A stretch of DNA of 64,000 bases from Marinoscillum sp. GTDB taxonomy: Bacteria > Bacteroidota > Bacteroidia > Cytophagales > Cyclobacteriaceae. The stretch covers positions 1 through 64,000 of the forward strand of contig JAMWZA010000003.1 of NCBI GenBank assembly GCA_024305105.1, read 5' to 3'. Below, one piece after another: positions 1-9,233 of the stretch (position 1 is its first letter; each line of letters opens with the position of its first letter). The notes under the pieces are model-generated. The model did not search any database and was not told where the DNA came from. It was given only the letters and a program-made list of their open reading frames with translations. The position numbers and the translations under genes are program-made.

Positions 1-86
1 ATCACAATGAAAGTCATGCAGTTACGTTACCAGAAGCGTTTTTCAGCAGGCCCTACTTAAACCGTAATACTGGAGGTTGGAATTGA
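1..86 (+). CDS. possible 3' end of an upstream gene (partial)
   Basis: The frame starting at base 3 is open from the window edge to a TGA at 84-86. It reads as a coding-like tail containing HAVTLPEAFFSRPYLNRN. The product is not recognised; only about 27 residues are visible. It would lie just upstream of the alginate susC promoter on the same strand, where a regulator or another alginate gene is often found, but nothing here shows which. Chance openness over such a short stretch is possible. Confidence 0.35.
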   Translation, partial: HNESHAVTLPEAFFSRPYLNRNTGGWN

Positions 87-397
87 GATAAATAAATGTT
101 CAAATTGCAAAATCCGCAATTTTACATGAATCTTAAATAGTTAGTGAAAAATAATCAAAATAATTTGGCTATCAAATTGGAGTATATTAAATTGGTCGAC
201 CAGTTAATAATCAATTAATTTAACTGGAAAATATTTCAGTAACCCAAAACACAATGATAGAAAGCTTACAATGGTGGATAGTCTTTTCGTATAAAAGCCC
301 AAAATGGACTCCTGAAATGAGTTCATTTATGTGAGAAGTGCCCGTGGGGTTTCAGAAAATTGAACAGTTAAATAAATATTCAATAAACAAGTAATCT
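87..397. other. promoter region of the alginate susCD operon
   Basis: This is a 311-base AT-rich gap with no convincing gene. It holds the operator-like palindrome near 193-202. A TTGG at 192-195 lies 20 bases before TAATTTAA at 216-223, which could serve as weak -33 and -7 elements overlapped by the operator. The remaining leader of about 170 bases before the susC start shows no further recognisable structure. Confidence 0.5.
178..202. promoter_or_regulatory. tandem operator-like palindromes, GntR/FadR type, upstream of susC
   Basis: TGGTCGACCA at 193-202 is a perfect 10-base palindrome. A degenerate copy, TGGAGTATAT, is centred 15 bases upstream (178-187). TGGTnnACCA-like palindromes are typical sites of FadR-subfamily GntR regulators, and alginate systems in other Bacteroidota are known to be repressed by a GntR protein (AusR in Zobellia). 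The site overlaps a possible -33 element, which would suit repression. The regulator itself is not in the window. Confidence 0.6.
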
Positions 398-3300
398 ATG
401 AATGATTTTTTACAAAGTATCATAGGACGAACTAATAAGGTCAAGAGCCTCTTAGTCCTGTTCATTTGCTTAGTTTCAATGAGCGCATACGCACAGGAGA
501 CTATTAGTGGTAAGGTCACTGATGAGATTGGTGAAGGGTTGCCTGGAGTTACTTTACAGGTTAAGGGGACCAGTACAGGAACTGTTACTGACATCAACGG
601 GAACTATTCCTTATCCGCTTCCCCAGATGCGGAGATAGTGGTTTCGTTCATCGGATATATTCGGCAAACTATTCCGGTTAATGGGCGATCCATCATTAAT
701 GTCTCTCTAGAGGTTGATATTGCTGAGTTAAGCGAAGTAGTCGTAATCGGTTATGGTAGTGTTCGGAAAAGCGATATCACCGGTAGTGTATCTTCTGTAA
801 AAGCCGAAGAACTTCAAGCCTTTCCTGTATTGAACGCAGCTCAGGCGTTACAGGGTAGAGCCGCTGGTGTGGTAGTACAGTCAGAAAATGGCGGTGAGCC
901 GGGAGCTCCTATCGGTATTAAGATTAGAGGTACTACGTCTTTTTCCGCTAGTAGTAGCCCGCTAATAGTAGTAGATGGATTTGTTGGAGCTACTATGCCT
1001 CAGCAAAGTGATATCGAATCGATAGAAATTTTGAAAGATGCCTCTGCTTCAGCTATTTATGGTTCTAGGGGATCAAATGGAGTCATTATGGTGACTACCA
1101 AAAAAGGAGTGCCAGGCAAAATTACAGTTGAAGTGAATTCAACAATATCCTCATCGGAAACATCCAACAGGTTGGATCTGCTGGACGCAGATCAATACGC
1201 AGATTATCAGACCTTATTAAATCCTGCCTATGTGCAGGGGCCAGCTAATACGGATTGGCAGGACGTATTGTTCAGGGATGGAACGGTTCATAATCATCAA
1301 TTTTCTGTAGCTGGAGGAAGTGATAAAATCAACTTTTTCACATCAGCAAACTATTTCAACCAGGAGGGGGTGATCATTAATTCGGCATTCGAGCGATACT
1401 CTTTTCTCGTAAACGCCGATGCGCAGGTAAATGATAAATTGAAAATAGGTGTAAACCTTTTTACTCGTAGAAGTGAGAAGAATGGAGTTTCTACACAGTC
1501 TACAGGTGAGACTACTAATGGAGGGGGAGATGATGTGATTGGTTTGATGTTCAGATTTAGACCAGATTTGGGTATATACAATGAGGATGGAACCTTTACT
1601 TCTCAAAACGTAGGTGGCTTTCTTGATAACCCCTATGCTGTGGCCACAGAACGGCAGAATGTTCTCAAAGAGGATAGAAACAGAGCGAATTTTTATTTGG
1701 ATTATAAAATCCTTCCAGGGTTAAGTTTTAGATCTACGCTCGGTATTCGCACAATTAATGAAAACGATGCTCGATATATCCCGTCTACGCTGACAGAAAC
1801 AGATCAGGGTTTTGGAGGAAGAGCAACAATTGAAAATAGACAGTCTAATTACTTACTCAATGAGAATTATGCTACGTATACGCGAAAAATAGGTAAGGGT
1901 AATTTGACTTTTGTGGCAGGTCATTCGTATCAGAGCGACTTAACGGAACGATTTGGAGCAGGATCCCAGGGTTTAATCAAAGACAGCTTTGGTTATCATA
2001 ATTTAGGTGGTGCAGATGTTCCTTTAACACCTTATTCTAGCTATTCGAAAACGGAAATTTTATCACAATATGCCAGGGTAAATTTGGATTGGGACGATAA
2101 ATACCTGTTGACAGCTACCGTCAGACGGGATGGGTCTTCCAGATTTTCGGAAAGTGAGAAATATGCTATTTTCCCTTCTGGGGCCTTGGGTTGGAGAGTT
2201 TCCAATGAGGCATTTTTAAGGAATAACCCTGTAATTTCTAATCTGAAACTAAGGGCGAGCTACGGAGTGACGGGAAATACATCTATCCCAGCATTGTCTT
2301 CATTCGCCACATTTGATAACGTGATAGGTCTGGCAGGAGGGCAACTGGTTCCAGGGGTAGTTCCTGATCAGCTTGCAAACGCCAGCCTGAGATGGGAGTC
2401 CTCTTATCAAACCAACCTTGGACTTGACCTTGGATTGTTTGATGATAAAATCAACATGGAAGTGAACTATTATAATATAGACACCAAAGACCTATTGATG
2501 CCGAATTACAACACGCCTGTATACTTAGGATACTTGACTCGGTTTGCTCTTAAGAATGTTGGTGAGATTAATAATAAAGGACTTGAAATTGCCTTATCAT
2601 CTACCAACATTTATACCAATAATTTGCAATGGACAACCAATTTAAACTGGTCGACAAACCGCACTGAAATAATTAAGATGAATGAGGGAATAGACGTTTA
2701 TTTGGATGCTTCTCCGGGGTATTTCAGCAGAGAACGGACACACATTCTTCGTGAAGGGGAAGTTCCAGGTGCCTTTTGGGGATATGTCTATGAAGGAGTC
2801 TATGTAGGTGGCCAACTTCCTGAAGGTACTGCGATGCTCGCAGGTGGAACGATTGGAGACCCAATGTTTGCTGAAGTGGCTGATGAAGAGGGGAATTATG
2901 ACGGTGTAATCGATACGCAGGACCAACAAATAATCGGAGATCCAACACCGGACTTTACCTATGGTATTAATAACACAGTTACCTATAAAAACTTTGATTT
3001 GAATGTTTTTATTCAAGGCAAACAAGGGGGAGACGTATTCAATCTGACACGTGTACAATTGATGAATGGCGATGCAAATGCAATTACAGATGTACTAGAC
3101 GCCTGGTCTCTGGAAAACCCTGAAAGCAATATCCCTCGAGTTGGGAATAATTCGCTCAGAGAATTATCCACTCGCTTCGTTGAGGACGGAAGCTATATTC
3201 GGTTGAAAAACGTTTCCATTGGTTATAGGATACCTGCCAATATTGTGCAAAGAGTAGGTTTATCGAATGCCAGAGTGTCCTTTAGTGCTCAAAACCTACT

Positions 3301-3469
3301 AACGATTACAGGGTATTCAGGACTGGATCCGGAAGTGAACTATTTCGGGGGTGGTGGTGAAAGTAATAACCCTGGCAACCCCAGGAATCCCAACACGACC
3401 AATGGATTTGATTATGGAAACTATCCGACAATCAGATCCTACACATTCAGCGTTAATTTGAAATTCTAA
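398..3469 (+). CDS. SusC-like TonB-dependent outer membrane receptor (alginate oligomers)
   Basis: This is an outer membrane importer of the SusC/RagA class; it would take up alginate oligosaccharides with TonB energy. A signal peptide ends near residue 32 (SAYAQ). A carboxypeptidase-regulatory-like beta domain follows (residues ~35-110, SGKVTDEIGEGLPGV). Next come the region SELSEVVVIGYG, a plug domain (~120-235, with DASASAIYGSRGSNGVI) and a 22-strand barrel to the C-terminus, which ends in aromatic-rich SVNLKF. The length of 1023 residues is usual for the family. The substrate is inferred only from the downstream alginate genes. It lies 12 bases before its SusD partner and downstream of a GntR-type operator. 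The long N-terminus before the hydrophobic segment leaves the exact start a little open. Confidence 0.93.
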   Translation: MNDFLQSIIGRTNKVKSLLVLFICLVSMSAYAQETISGKVTDEIGEGLPGVTLQVKGTSTGTVTDINGNYSLSASPDAEIVVSFIGYIRQTIPVNGRSIINVSLEVDIAELSEVVVIGYGSVRKSDITGSVSSVKAEELQAFPVLNAAQALQGRAAGVVVQSENGGEPGAPIGIKIRGTTSFSASSSPLIVVDGFVGATMPQQSDIESIEILKDASASAIYGSRGSNGVIMVTTKKGVPGKITVEVNSTISSSETSNRLDLLDADQYADYQTLLNPAYVQGPANTDWQDVLFRDGTVHNHQFSVAGGSDKINFFTSANYFNQEGVIINSAFERYSFLVNADAQVNDKLKIGVNLFTRRSEKNGVSTQSTGETTNGGGDDVIGLMFRFRPDLGIYNEDGTFTSQNVGGFLDNPYAVATERQNVLKEDRNRANFYLDYKILPGLSFRSTLGIRTINENDARYIPSTLTETDQGFGGRATIENRQSNYLLNENYATYTRKIGKGNLTFVAGHSYQSDLTERFGAGSQGLIKDSFGYHNLGGADVPLTPYSSYSKTEILSQYARVNLDWDDKYLLTATVRRDGSSRFSESEKYAIFPSGALGWRVSNEAFLRNNPVISNLKLRASYGVTGNTSIPALSSFATFDNVIGLAGGQLVPGVVPDQLANASLRWESSYQTNLGLDLGLFDDKINMEVNYYNIDTKDLLMPNYNTPVYLGYLTRFALKNVGEINNKGLEIALSSTNIYTNNLQWTTNLNWSTNRTEIIKMNEGIDVYLDASPGYFSRERTHILREGEVPGAFWGYVYEGVYVGGQLPEGTAMLAGGTIGDPMFAEVADEEGNYDGVIDTQDQQIIGDPTPDFTYGINNTVTYKNFDLNVFIQGKQGGDVFNLTRVQLMNGDANAITDVLDAWSLENPESNIPRVGNNSLRELSTRFVEDGSYIRLKNVSIGYRIPANIVQRVGLSNARVSFSAQNLLTITGYSGLDPEVNYFGGGGESNNPGNPRNPNTTNGFDYGNYPTIRSYTFSVNLKF

Positions 3470-3481
3470 AAAAGACTTATT

Positions 3482-5056
3482 ATGAATACATATAAATCTT
3501 TGCTTTTGTTGATACTAGGATGCTCAACATTTGCTTGTTCCGATTTAGTAGAAGAACCAGTAGGGATTCTAGTACCCGAAACATACTTCACTGATGTGGC
3601 ATCTGTAGAGAACGCTATGAACGGCGTATATAACAGGATGCATCATCGCTTTTTTCTTGCCAGGGAAACGTCCATACAGATAATGCTACGAAGCGATATG
3701 GTGGATATTGGTGACCCAGGTACACGCCAGGAAAGAATTGATCATAACCGATTCACTGATATAGCAGATAATGGCAATACGAATGTTTCATGGGGAGCTA
3801 TGTGGGATATCGTGTCAGCCTGTAACCTAACCATATTTGGGGCATCAATTGCTGCCAGTGATGAAGATATAACTGTTGCGGACGAGAATCGCTTGAATAC
3901 AATTACTGGGCAGGCACGCTTTGTCCGGGCTTTGGCGTATTACCATCTAGTGCGCCAGTTTGGACCTGTAATTATCATAGATGAACCTGTTGCAGATGTA
4001 GAGGCTTTGAGTAGTGCTACTCCGAATTCAGTTGAAGAGGTTTACGAATTGATTGTATCAGATTTGGAATTTGCAAAGTCAGTTTTACCCAATACGGTTC
4101 CAAATAAATCCATACCATCAAAAGCAGCTGCCAGCTCATATCTCGCGTCAGTTTATTTGACTATAGGAGAGTTTGGAGATGCGCTTGCTGAAGCAGAGGA
4201 AGTAATAGGTGGGTCGATTGATGACGGTGATGGATCATATGGATTAGGATTAGATGATGATTTCCAGAATTTATTCCATTTTGCGGATGTCAAAGATTCT
4301 AATGAGCCAATATTCGTACTTGATTTCGTTGGACAAACTGGAGTTGACGTAACGAACTGGACTTTTGATTACCTGGCTCCATTGACTGGAATCTCTGGTA
4401 ATGAGGCTTATCCACATCAGGGAGGCTGGGCAGTTATGGTTCCGTCTCTGGCAGTTTATGAGACCTGGGATGGAAGAGACTATCGAAGAGCTGTTAGTTT
4501 GGATACGACAGCTGTTTCATCCGACCTGAATGGTGGCAACCCTGTTGATTATACACAGTTTAGTCTTATTGATCCTATCAACCCTAACAGACCTTTTATT
4601 GCTAAGTATCACAGATATCCTGGTGATAACATCTCGGCTAATGGACGAGAATCTGAATTGGATTACTTGCTCATGCGATACGCAGAGGTATTGTTAATCG
4701 CTGCAGAAGCAGCAGTTGAGCAGGGCGATAACGGCAAGGCACAGCTGTACCTGAATAGGGTAAGAGCCCGAGCAAGAAATGGAGCGGTCGATGGTGACAA
4801 TGTGAAATACCCACCAAGTACTTTTCCTGCAGACCATACTGGGACAGTAACTGTTGAAGATGTTTTGGAAGAACGAAGACTTGAACTCGCTTTCGAGGGA
4901 AAGAGATGGTATGATATTGTTAGAAGAGATCTTGGACCAACTGCATTTAGCGCATCAGGTCTAGAAGGAGAAAAACCAGGGTTTGTTCATCCTGATGATT
5001 ACCTCATTCCAATTCCTGCTGATGAAGTTGTTCGAAATCCGAATTTAGGAAACTAG
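3482..5056 (+). CDS. SusD/RagB-family surface glycan-binding lipoprotein
   Basis: This is the surface lid and glycan-binding partner of the SusC receptor just upstream. The N-terminus has a lipoprotein signal, LLILGCSTFACS, with the lipobox cysteine near residue 19. The body has the SusD pattern: an N-terminal region with NAMNGVYNRM, TPR-like helices (ARFVRALAYYHLVRQFGPV), and the C-terminal RagB block (YLNRVRARA, EERRLELAFEGKRWYDIVRRD, LIPIPADEV, NPNLGN at the end). The length of 524 residues is normal. It probably forms a two-gene transcript with susC, because a hairpin terminator follows. Confidence 0.93.
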   Translation: MNTYKSLLLLILGCSTFACSDLVEEPVGILVPETYFTDVASVENAMNGVYNRMHHRFFLARETSIQIMLRSDMVDIGDPGTRQERIDHNRFTDIADNGNTNVSWGAMWDIVSACNLTIFGASIAASDEDITVADENRLNTITGQARFVRALAYYHLVRQFGPVIIIDEPVADVEALSSATPNSVEEVYELIVSDLEFAKSVLPNTVPNKSIPSKAAASSYLASVYLTIGEFGDALAEAEEVIGGSIDDGDGSYGLGLDDDFQNLFHFADVKDSNEPIFVLDFVGQTGVDVTNWTFDYLAPLTGISGNEAYPHQGGWAVMVPSLAVYETWDGRDYRRAVSLDTTAVSSDLNGGNPVDYTQFSLIDPINPNRPFIAKYHRYPGDNISANGRESELDYLLMRYAEVLLIAAEAAVEQGDNGKAQLYLNRVRARARNGAVDGDNVKYPPSTFPADHTGTVTVEDVLEERRLELAFEGKRWYDIVRRDLGPTAFSASGLEGEKPGFVHPDDYLIPIPADEVVRNPNLGN

Positions 5057-5077
5057 TTTATAAAATTAATAATCAAG

Positions 5078-5114
5078 AGCGTCCTCCATTTGGCGTGGAG
5101 GTCGCTTTTTATTT
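5078..5114 (+). terminator. hairpin terminator after susD
   Basis: AGCGTCCTCCA and TGGAGGTCGCT form an 11-bp stem with one mismatch (5078-5105), followed by TTTTTATTT. It separates susCD from the PL17 gene. It may act as a partial terminator, giving more susCD than enzyme transcript. Confidence 0.75.
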
Positions 5115-5220
5115 CGTATAGAATACAGGGTTTTCAAGAACCCATTTGATGCCATAATACAGCAACGCAGTAGGAGCTGCCAAACGTTCAAAGAATTTAA
5201 ATGGATAGTAGAGCAGAAAT
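5109..5220 (-). pseudogene. tail of an unknown minus-strand gene (relic)
   Basis: Read on the minus strand, this gap gives an uninterrupted coding-like C-terminus. It includes DRFLLYYPF, KFFERLAAPTALLYYG and IKWVLENPVFYTK, then a TAA at 5111-5109. The frame runs back into the antisense of the PL17 signal peptide, where it no longer looks meaningful, so the 5' part of the gene is missing. I do not recognise the family. The composition (amphipathic, aromatic, no low complexity) argues for real coding ancestry. It looks like the remnant of a gene interrupted when alginate genes were brought in. Confidence 0.45.
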
Positions 5221-5251
5221 CGGTCATATGTGGTTAAAAAGTTTGTTACAA

Positions 5252-7492
5252 ATGAAGAAGCTCATTACCATATTCATGGTTTTAACGCTGATGTCTTGTG
5301 CTGAACAAGAAAATTCAGGTAATACCAAAACACACCCTAACTTAGTTGTTACTCAGGCTGGTGTCGAATCAATGCGCGCAAGCTTAGGCCATGTTCCACT
5401 TTTCGATCAGTCGGTTAACGAGACACGTCAGGAGGTGGATGCGGAAATCGAGAATGGTATCGAGGTGCCCATCCCGAAGGATCTGGCAGGAGGCTATACA
5501 CACCAAAGACACAAGTTAAATTTCTTTATGATGCAAAAGGCTGGGGTGCTTTTTCAAATCACTGGAGAAGAAAAGTATGCGCAGTATATCAAGGAAATGT
5601 TGCTGGAATATCACAAGATGTGGCCGACCATCGGCAAGCACCCGGCAAAAAGATCTTATGCACGTGGTAAACTTTTTTGGCAGTGTTTAAACGATGCTAA
5701 CTGGCTTGTTTACACGTCTCAGGCTTATGATTGCATTTATGACTGGTTAGATACTGAAACCATAACTAAACTGAATGATGAGCTTTTTCGGCCTTATGCT
5801 GATTTCCTCTCAATAGAGAATCCAAGATTTCATAATCGACTCCACAATCACAGTACCTGGGCAAACGCCGCAGTAGGTATGATTGGTCTGGTGATGGGAG
5901 ACGAAAAGTTGGTTGATCGGGCCCTTTATGCATTTGATGTGGACAAAGAGTCCGGGTTGACAGACAATGATGGAGGCTCTTTGAGCCTCAAGGGTTACAA
6001 AGAAGGTGGGTTTATTGCCCAAATGGATCATTCATTTTCACCTGATGGGTATTACACAGAAGGTCCGTACTACCAACGCTATGCCATGTATCCATTCCTG
6101 ATTTTCGCTCAGGGGTTGGCCAATAAGAAACCGGACTTGGAAATACTTGATTATAGAGATGGACTTTTGATCAAAGCAGTTTATACGTTGATCAATCAAA
6201 CCAACACTCAGGGTGAATTCTTTCCGATTAATGATTCCCAAAAAGGGATGTCACTCCAATCCAGAGAACTGGTCATGGCTGTGAGTATGGCCTATCATTA
6301 TGGAGGAAATGACCCTCAATTACTTTCTATAATTGAAGATCAGGGTAGGGTTCCTTTGAATGATTCGGGTCTAACTGCTGCCAAAGCAATTGCAGAAGGC
6401 AAATCCGAACCTTTTGTTTATAAAAGTATTGAAATAACAGATGGACCTAAAGGGGATGAAGGAGCAATTGGAATACTGAGAGCGGACGATTTGACCGTGG
6501 TAATGAAATATGCCAAACACGGTATGGGACATGGTCATTTCGATCGTCTAGGTTTCTTAATGTATGATGAAACTGGAGAGGTGATTCAGGATTATGGTGC
6601 AGCCAGGTGGGTCAATGTAGAACACAAAGACGGTGGTGGATATTTGAAGGAAAATCATAGCTGGTCTAAAGAAACTGTTGCTCATAATACACTTGTGGTA
6701 AATAAGGACTCACATTTTGACCATGAGGTGAAAGCTGCAGACAAGGTGGCAGGAACTCCATATTACTTCACATCGACCGACAAATTGCAGCTAACGAGTG
6801 CCAAAGAATTAAACGCCTATGATGGGGTGGAAATGCATAGAACGATGGCAGTTGTTGAGATTGACGAAATAGAAAACCCCTTGGTCATTGATTTGTTTTC
6901 AGTGCAGGCTGCTGCCGGTACCAGATATGATTTACCGCTTTATTATCAGGGTCATTTCATGTCATCCAATCAGGAATTTGAAAACAACAACATCTTGTCA
7001 CCAATGGGCGAAAATGATGGCTATCAGCACTTATGGGCAGAAGCACAAACGAAGCTTACGGGTGAAAACTATCAAATGACATGGTTTAACAATAAGAAAT
7101 TTTATACAATCACTTCCACAGTTGAGTCGGGAGATGAAATGTTCCTGACAAGAATTGGAGCCAATGACCCCAACTTCAATCTACGTAGGGACCCGGGTAT
7201 GATTCATCGTCGCACAGGTGGTAATACTGTTTTTGCCAGTTTGTATGAGGTACACGGAAGCTACAACTATGCATCCGAGCGTCCGCTCAATTTATTTACC
7301 TCGGTAGAGAACTTAAAAATATTGCATCAATCTGCGGATTATGTGGCTGTTCAGATAGTCCTTAAAAGTGGCGAAAGCTATCAATTTGCATTTTCACTAA
7401 ATGATAAGGACAAGTCTAGTCAGCATACTATAAAAACGGCTCTCGGGTCACTGGAGTGGCAGGGAGTTTACAATTTTCAGAATTTAAACTAA
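5252..7492 (+). CDS. PL17 oligoalginate lyase (exolytic), lipoprotein
   Basis: It cleaves unsaturated monosaccharides from alginate oligomers in the periplasm. The start at 5252 is preferred over in-frame codons at 5201 and 5228 because it gives a clean lipoprotein signal, MKKLITIFMVLTLMSC. The architecture is an N-terminal alpha/alpha toroid (alginate lyase fold, ~45-360) and a C-terminal heparinase II/III-like beta-sandwich (~395-700). Known PL17 active-site signatures are visible: HNHSTW (Asn199-His200), TEGPYYQRY with the catalytic tyrosine region, GHGHFDRLG and YGAARW. It is followed 9 bases later by the KdgF-like cupin, which fits the next chemical step. The length (about 746 residues) is usual for the family. 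Confidence 0.93.
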   Translation: MKKLITIFMVLTLMSCAEQENSGNTKTHPNLVVTQAGVESMRASLGHVPLFDQSVNETRQEVDAEIENGIEVPIPKDLAGGYTHQRHKLNFFMMQKAGVLFQITGEEKYAQYIKEMLLEYHKMWPTIGKHPAKRSYARGKLFWQCLNDANWLVYTSQAYDCIYDWLDTETITKLNDELFRPYADFLSIENPRFHNRLHNHSTWANAAVGMIGLVMGDEKLVDRALYAFDVDKESGLTDNDGGSLSLKGYKEGGFIAQMDHSFSPDGYYTEGPYYQRYAMYPFLIFAQGLANKKPDLEILDYRDGLLIKAVYTLINQTNTQGEFFPINDSQKGMSLQSRELVMAVSMAYHYGGNDPQLLSIIEDQGRVPLNDSGLTAAKAIAEGKSEPFVYKSIEITDGPKGDEGAIGILRADDLTVVMKYAKHGMGHGHFDRLGFLMYDETGEVIQDYGAARWVNVEHKDGGGYLKENHSWSKETVAHNTLVVNKDSHFDHEVKAADKVAGTPYYFTSTDKLQLTSAKELNAYDGVEMHRTMAVVEIDEIENPLVIDLFSVQAAAGTRYDLPLYYQGHFMSSNQEFENNNILSPMGENDGYQHLWAEAQTKLTGENYQMTWFNNKKFYTITSTVESGDEMFLTRIGANDPNFNLRRDPGMIHRRTGGNTVFASLYEVHGSYNYASERPLNLFTSVENLKILHQSADYVAVQIVLKSGESYQFAFSLNDKDKSSQHTIKTALGSLEWQGVYNFQNLN

Positions 7493-7501
7493 TCGAGAAA
7501 A

Positions 7502-7873
7502 ATGGGAAGAAATAGCGAAAATTACGTCTTAACTGAAGGAATGGAATGGGAAGAGCTCGGAGGAGGAGTTTCTCGCAAAATTCTTGGATGGGACAATCAG
7601 ATAATGATGGTTCAGGTGAAGTTTGAGAAAGGGGCTGAGGGGTCACCTCACCAACACTTCCATACGCAAGCGACCTATTGTGTCTCTGGAAAATTCGAGT
7701 TTGTTATTGACGGAAAGAAGCAGATCGTAAAAGGGGGCGATGGTGTATACATCGAACCTAATTTGCTTCACAGTGCAGTGTGCCTGGAGGAAGGTATGTT
7801 GATTGACACCTTCAGTCCGGTTCGGGAAGACTTCCTGGACGGATCAGGAGTTTCGTACTTTGGAAATAAGTAG
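7502..7873 (+). CDS. kdgF: KdgF-like cupin, unsaturated uronate ring-opening enzyme
   Basis: This is a small single-domain cupin of 123 residues. KdgF proteins convert the unsaturated uronate released by alginate or pectin lyases to the open 4-deoxy-5-keto form (DEH). The family signatures are present: a metal-binding HQHFHTQATY segment (His-x-His and a downstream Gln), a later His in NLLHS, and the C-terminal SPVREDFL block containing the conserved Arg. There is no signal peptide, so it acts in the cytoplasm unless exported otherwise. It is tightly packed between the PL17 lyase and the uronate transporter. Confidence 0.88.
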   Translation: MGRNSENYVLTEGMEWEELGGGVSRKILGWDNQIMMVQVKFEKGAEGSPHQHFHTQATYCVSGKFEFVIDGKKQIVKGGDGVYIEPNLLHSAVCLEEGMLIDTFSPVREDFLDGSGVSYFGNK

Positions 7874-7897
7874 ATAAACCATCTAACACAATATAAA

Positions 7898-9187
7898 ATG
7901 AATATCAAAGGACTTAGATGGTGGGTTATTGGGCTGATAGCTCTGGCTACTATCATTAACTATATAGACCGGCAGTCTATCAATGTGCTGTGGCCTCAGA
8001 TTTCAGAGCAACTTTATCCAGATAAAACCCTGGATGAGAGAAAAGAGATATACTCGTTGATCTCCGTAATATTCGTTTTCTCGTATGCATTCGGTCAGGC
8101 CATATTTGGAAAAATATTTGATTGGATCGGTACGAGATTCGGCTTTGCTCTATCTATTGGCGTCTGGTCAGTGGCTACCGCCTTACATGCCCTCGCTAGA
8201 TCTTTTGCAGGCTTTGCTATATTTAGATCCATATTAGGAATCGCTGAGGCAGGCAACTGGCCTGGAGCGGCCAAGGGAAATGCAGAATGGTTTCCTACCA
8301 GGGAACGAGCTTTTGCTCAAGGGTTGTTTAACTCTGGAGCAGCCATTGGAGGGATCATCTCTATTCCACTGATTGCCTTTCTGACTATCTACTTTAATTG
8401 GCAAATGATATTTGTCCTGATAGGGATAACAGGCTTTTTATGGCTACTTCCCTGGATGTATTTGGTGAAATCACCTCCCAAAAACCATCCTTGGATTACC
8501 GATGAGGAGCGAAAGTACATTTTGGATGGACAGAAAAATCAGGATTTAGAAGAAGATGATGAAGGGTACAACCCATCAACTGGAGAGCTGCTTAAAAACA
8601 AGAAAAGTTGGGGTGTAATTGTTGCTTCAGCTACAATAGACCCTATCTGGTGGTTGTTTGTCTTTTGGATTCCGATTTACCTATCTGAAGTCTACAATAT
8701 GGACGTAAAAGCAATCGGAATTTACGGTTGGGTACCTTATGTAGGCGCTATGCTAGGTGCATGGTTCGGTGGTTTATTCGCACAGAACAGGATGAAGGCC
8801 GGATGGAGTGTAGATAAGACGAGAAAGTCTGTCATCACATTGGGTTGTCTGATAATGCTTCCGGCATTAATCGCTATGGCTAATCCAGGCGAACCAATTA
8901 CTGCTGTATTAATTATGGCGGTTATCCTGTTTGGTTTTCAAACGGCAATCGGAAACGTCCAAACCTTACCAAGTGATTTGTTCAGTGGTAAGACGGTAGG
9001 CACTCTTTCAGGATTTGCAGGCATGGCAGCAAAATTGACAGCTGCGGGACTGACTTACCTGGTACCATGGCTCACATTCGGAGGAAACTACACACCAGCA
9101 TTTGTCATAGGAGCCGCACTGGCATTGATAGCATTGGCTAGTGTCTGGGTGCTTTGTGGAAAAATTGAACCAATTAGAGCAAAATAA
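7898..9187 (+). CDS. MFS uronate transporter (ExuT-like, ACS family)
   Basis: This is a twelve-helix major facilitator protein of 429 residues. The first helix contains the family pattern INYIDRQSINVLWP, and helix 4 has RSILGIAEAGNWPGAAKGNAEWFP, which is typical of anion:cation symporters for hexuronates. The central loop is charged and acidic (around residues 205-235). It would carry DEH or unsaturated uronate across the inner membrane. The position between kdgF and the DEH reductase gene supports this. Substrate specificity is inferred from context. Confidence 0.88.
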   Translation: MNIKGLRWWVIGLIALATIINYIDRQSINVLWPQISEQLYPDKTLDERKEIYSLISVIFVFSYAFGQAIFGKIFDWIGTRFGFALSIGVWSVATALHALARSFAGFAIFRSILGIAEAGNWPGAAKGNAEWFPTRERAFAQGLFNSGAAIGGIISIPLIAFLTIYFNWQMIFVLIGITGFLWLLPWMYLVKSPPKNHPWITDEERKYILDGQKNQDLEEDDEGYNPSTGELLKNKKSWGVIVASATIDPIWWLFVFWIPIYLSEVYNMDVKAIGIYGWVPYVGAMLGAWFGGLFAQNRMKAGWSVDKTRKSVITLGCLIMLPALIAMANPGEPITAVLIMAVILFGFQTAIGNVQTLPSDLFSGKTVGTLSGFAGMAAKLTAAGLTYLVPWLTFGGNYTPAFVIGAALALIALASVWVLCGKIEPIRAK

Positions 9188-9233
9188 TTTAAAATTTAAT
9201 ATTACGACTTAACGGATAAAACGAATAATTAGA

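Noticed and set aside
5201-5251. Upstream start for the PL17 gene
   Set aside because: It would place 17 polar residues before a perfect lipoprotein signal and overlap the minus-strand relic.
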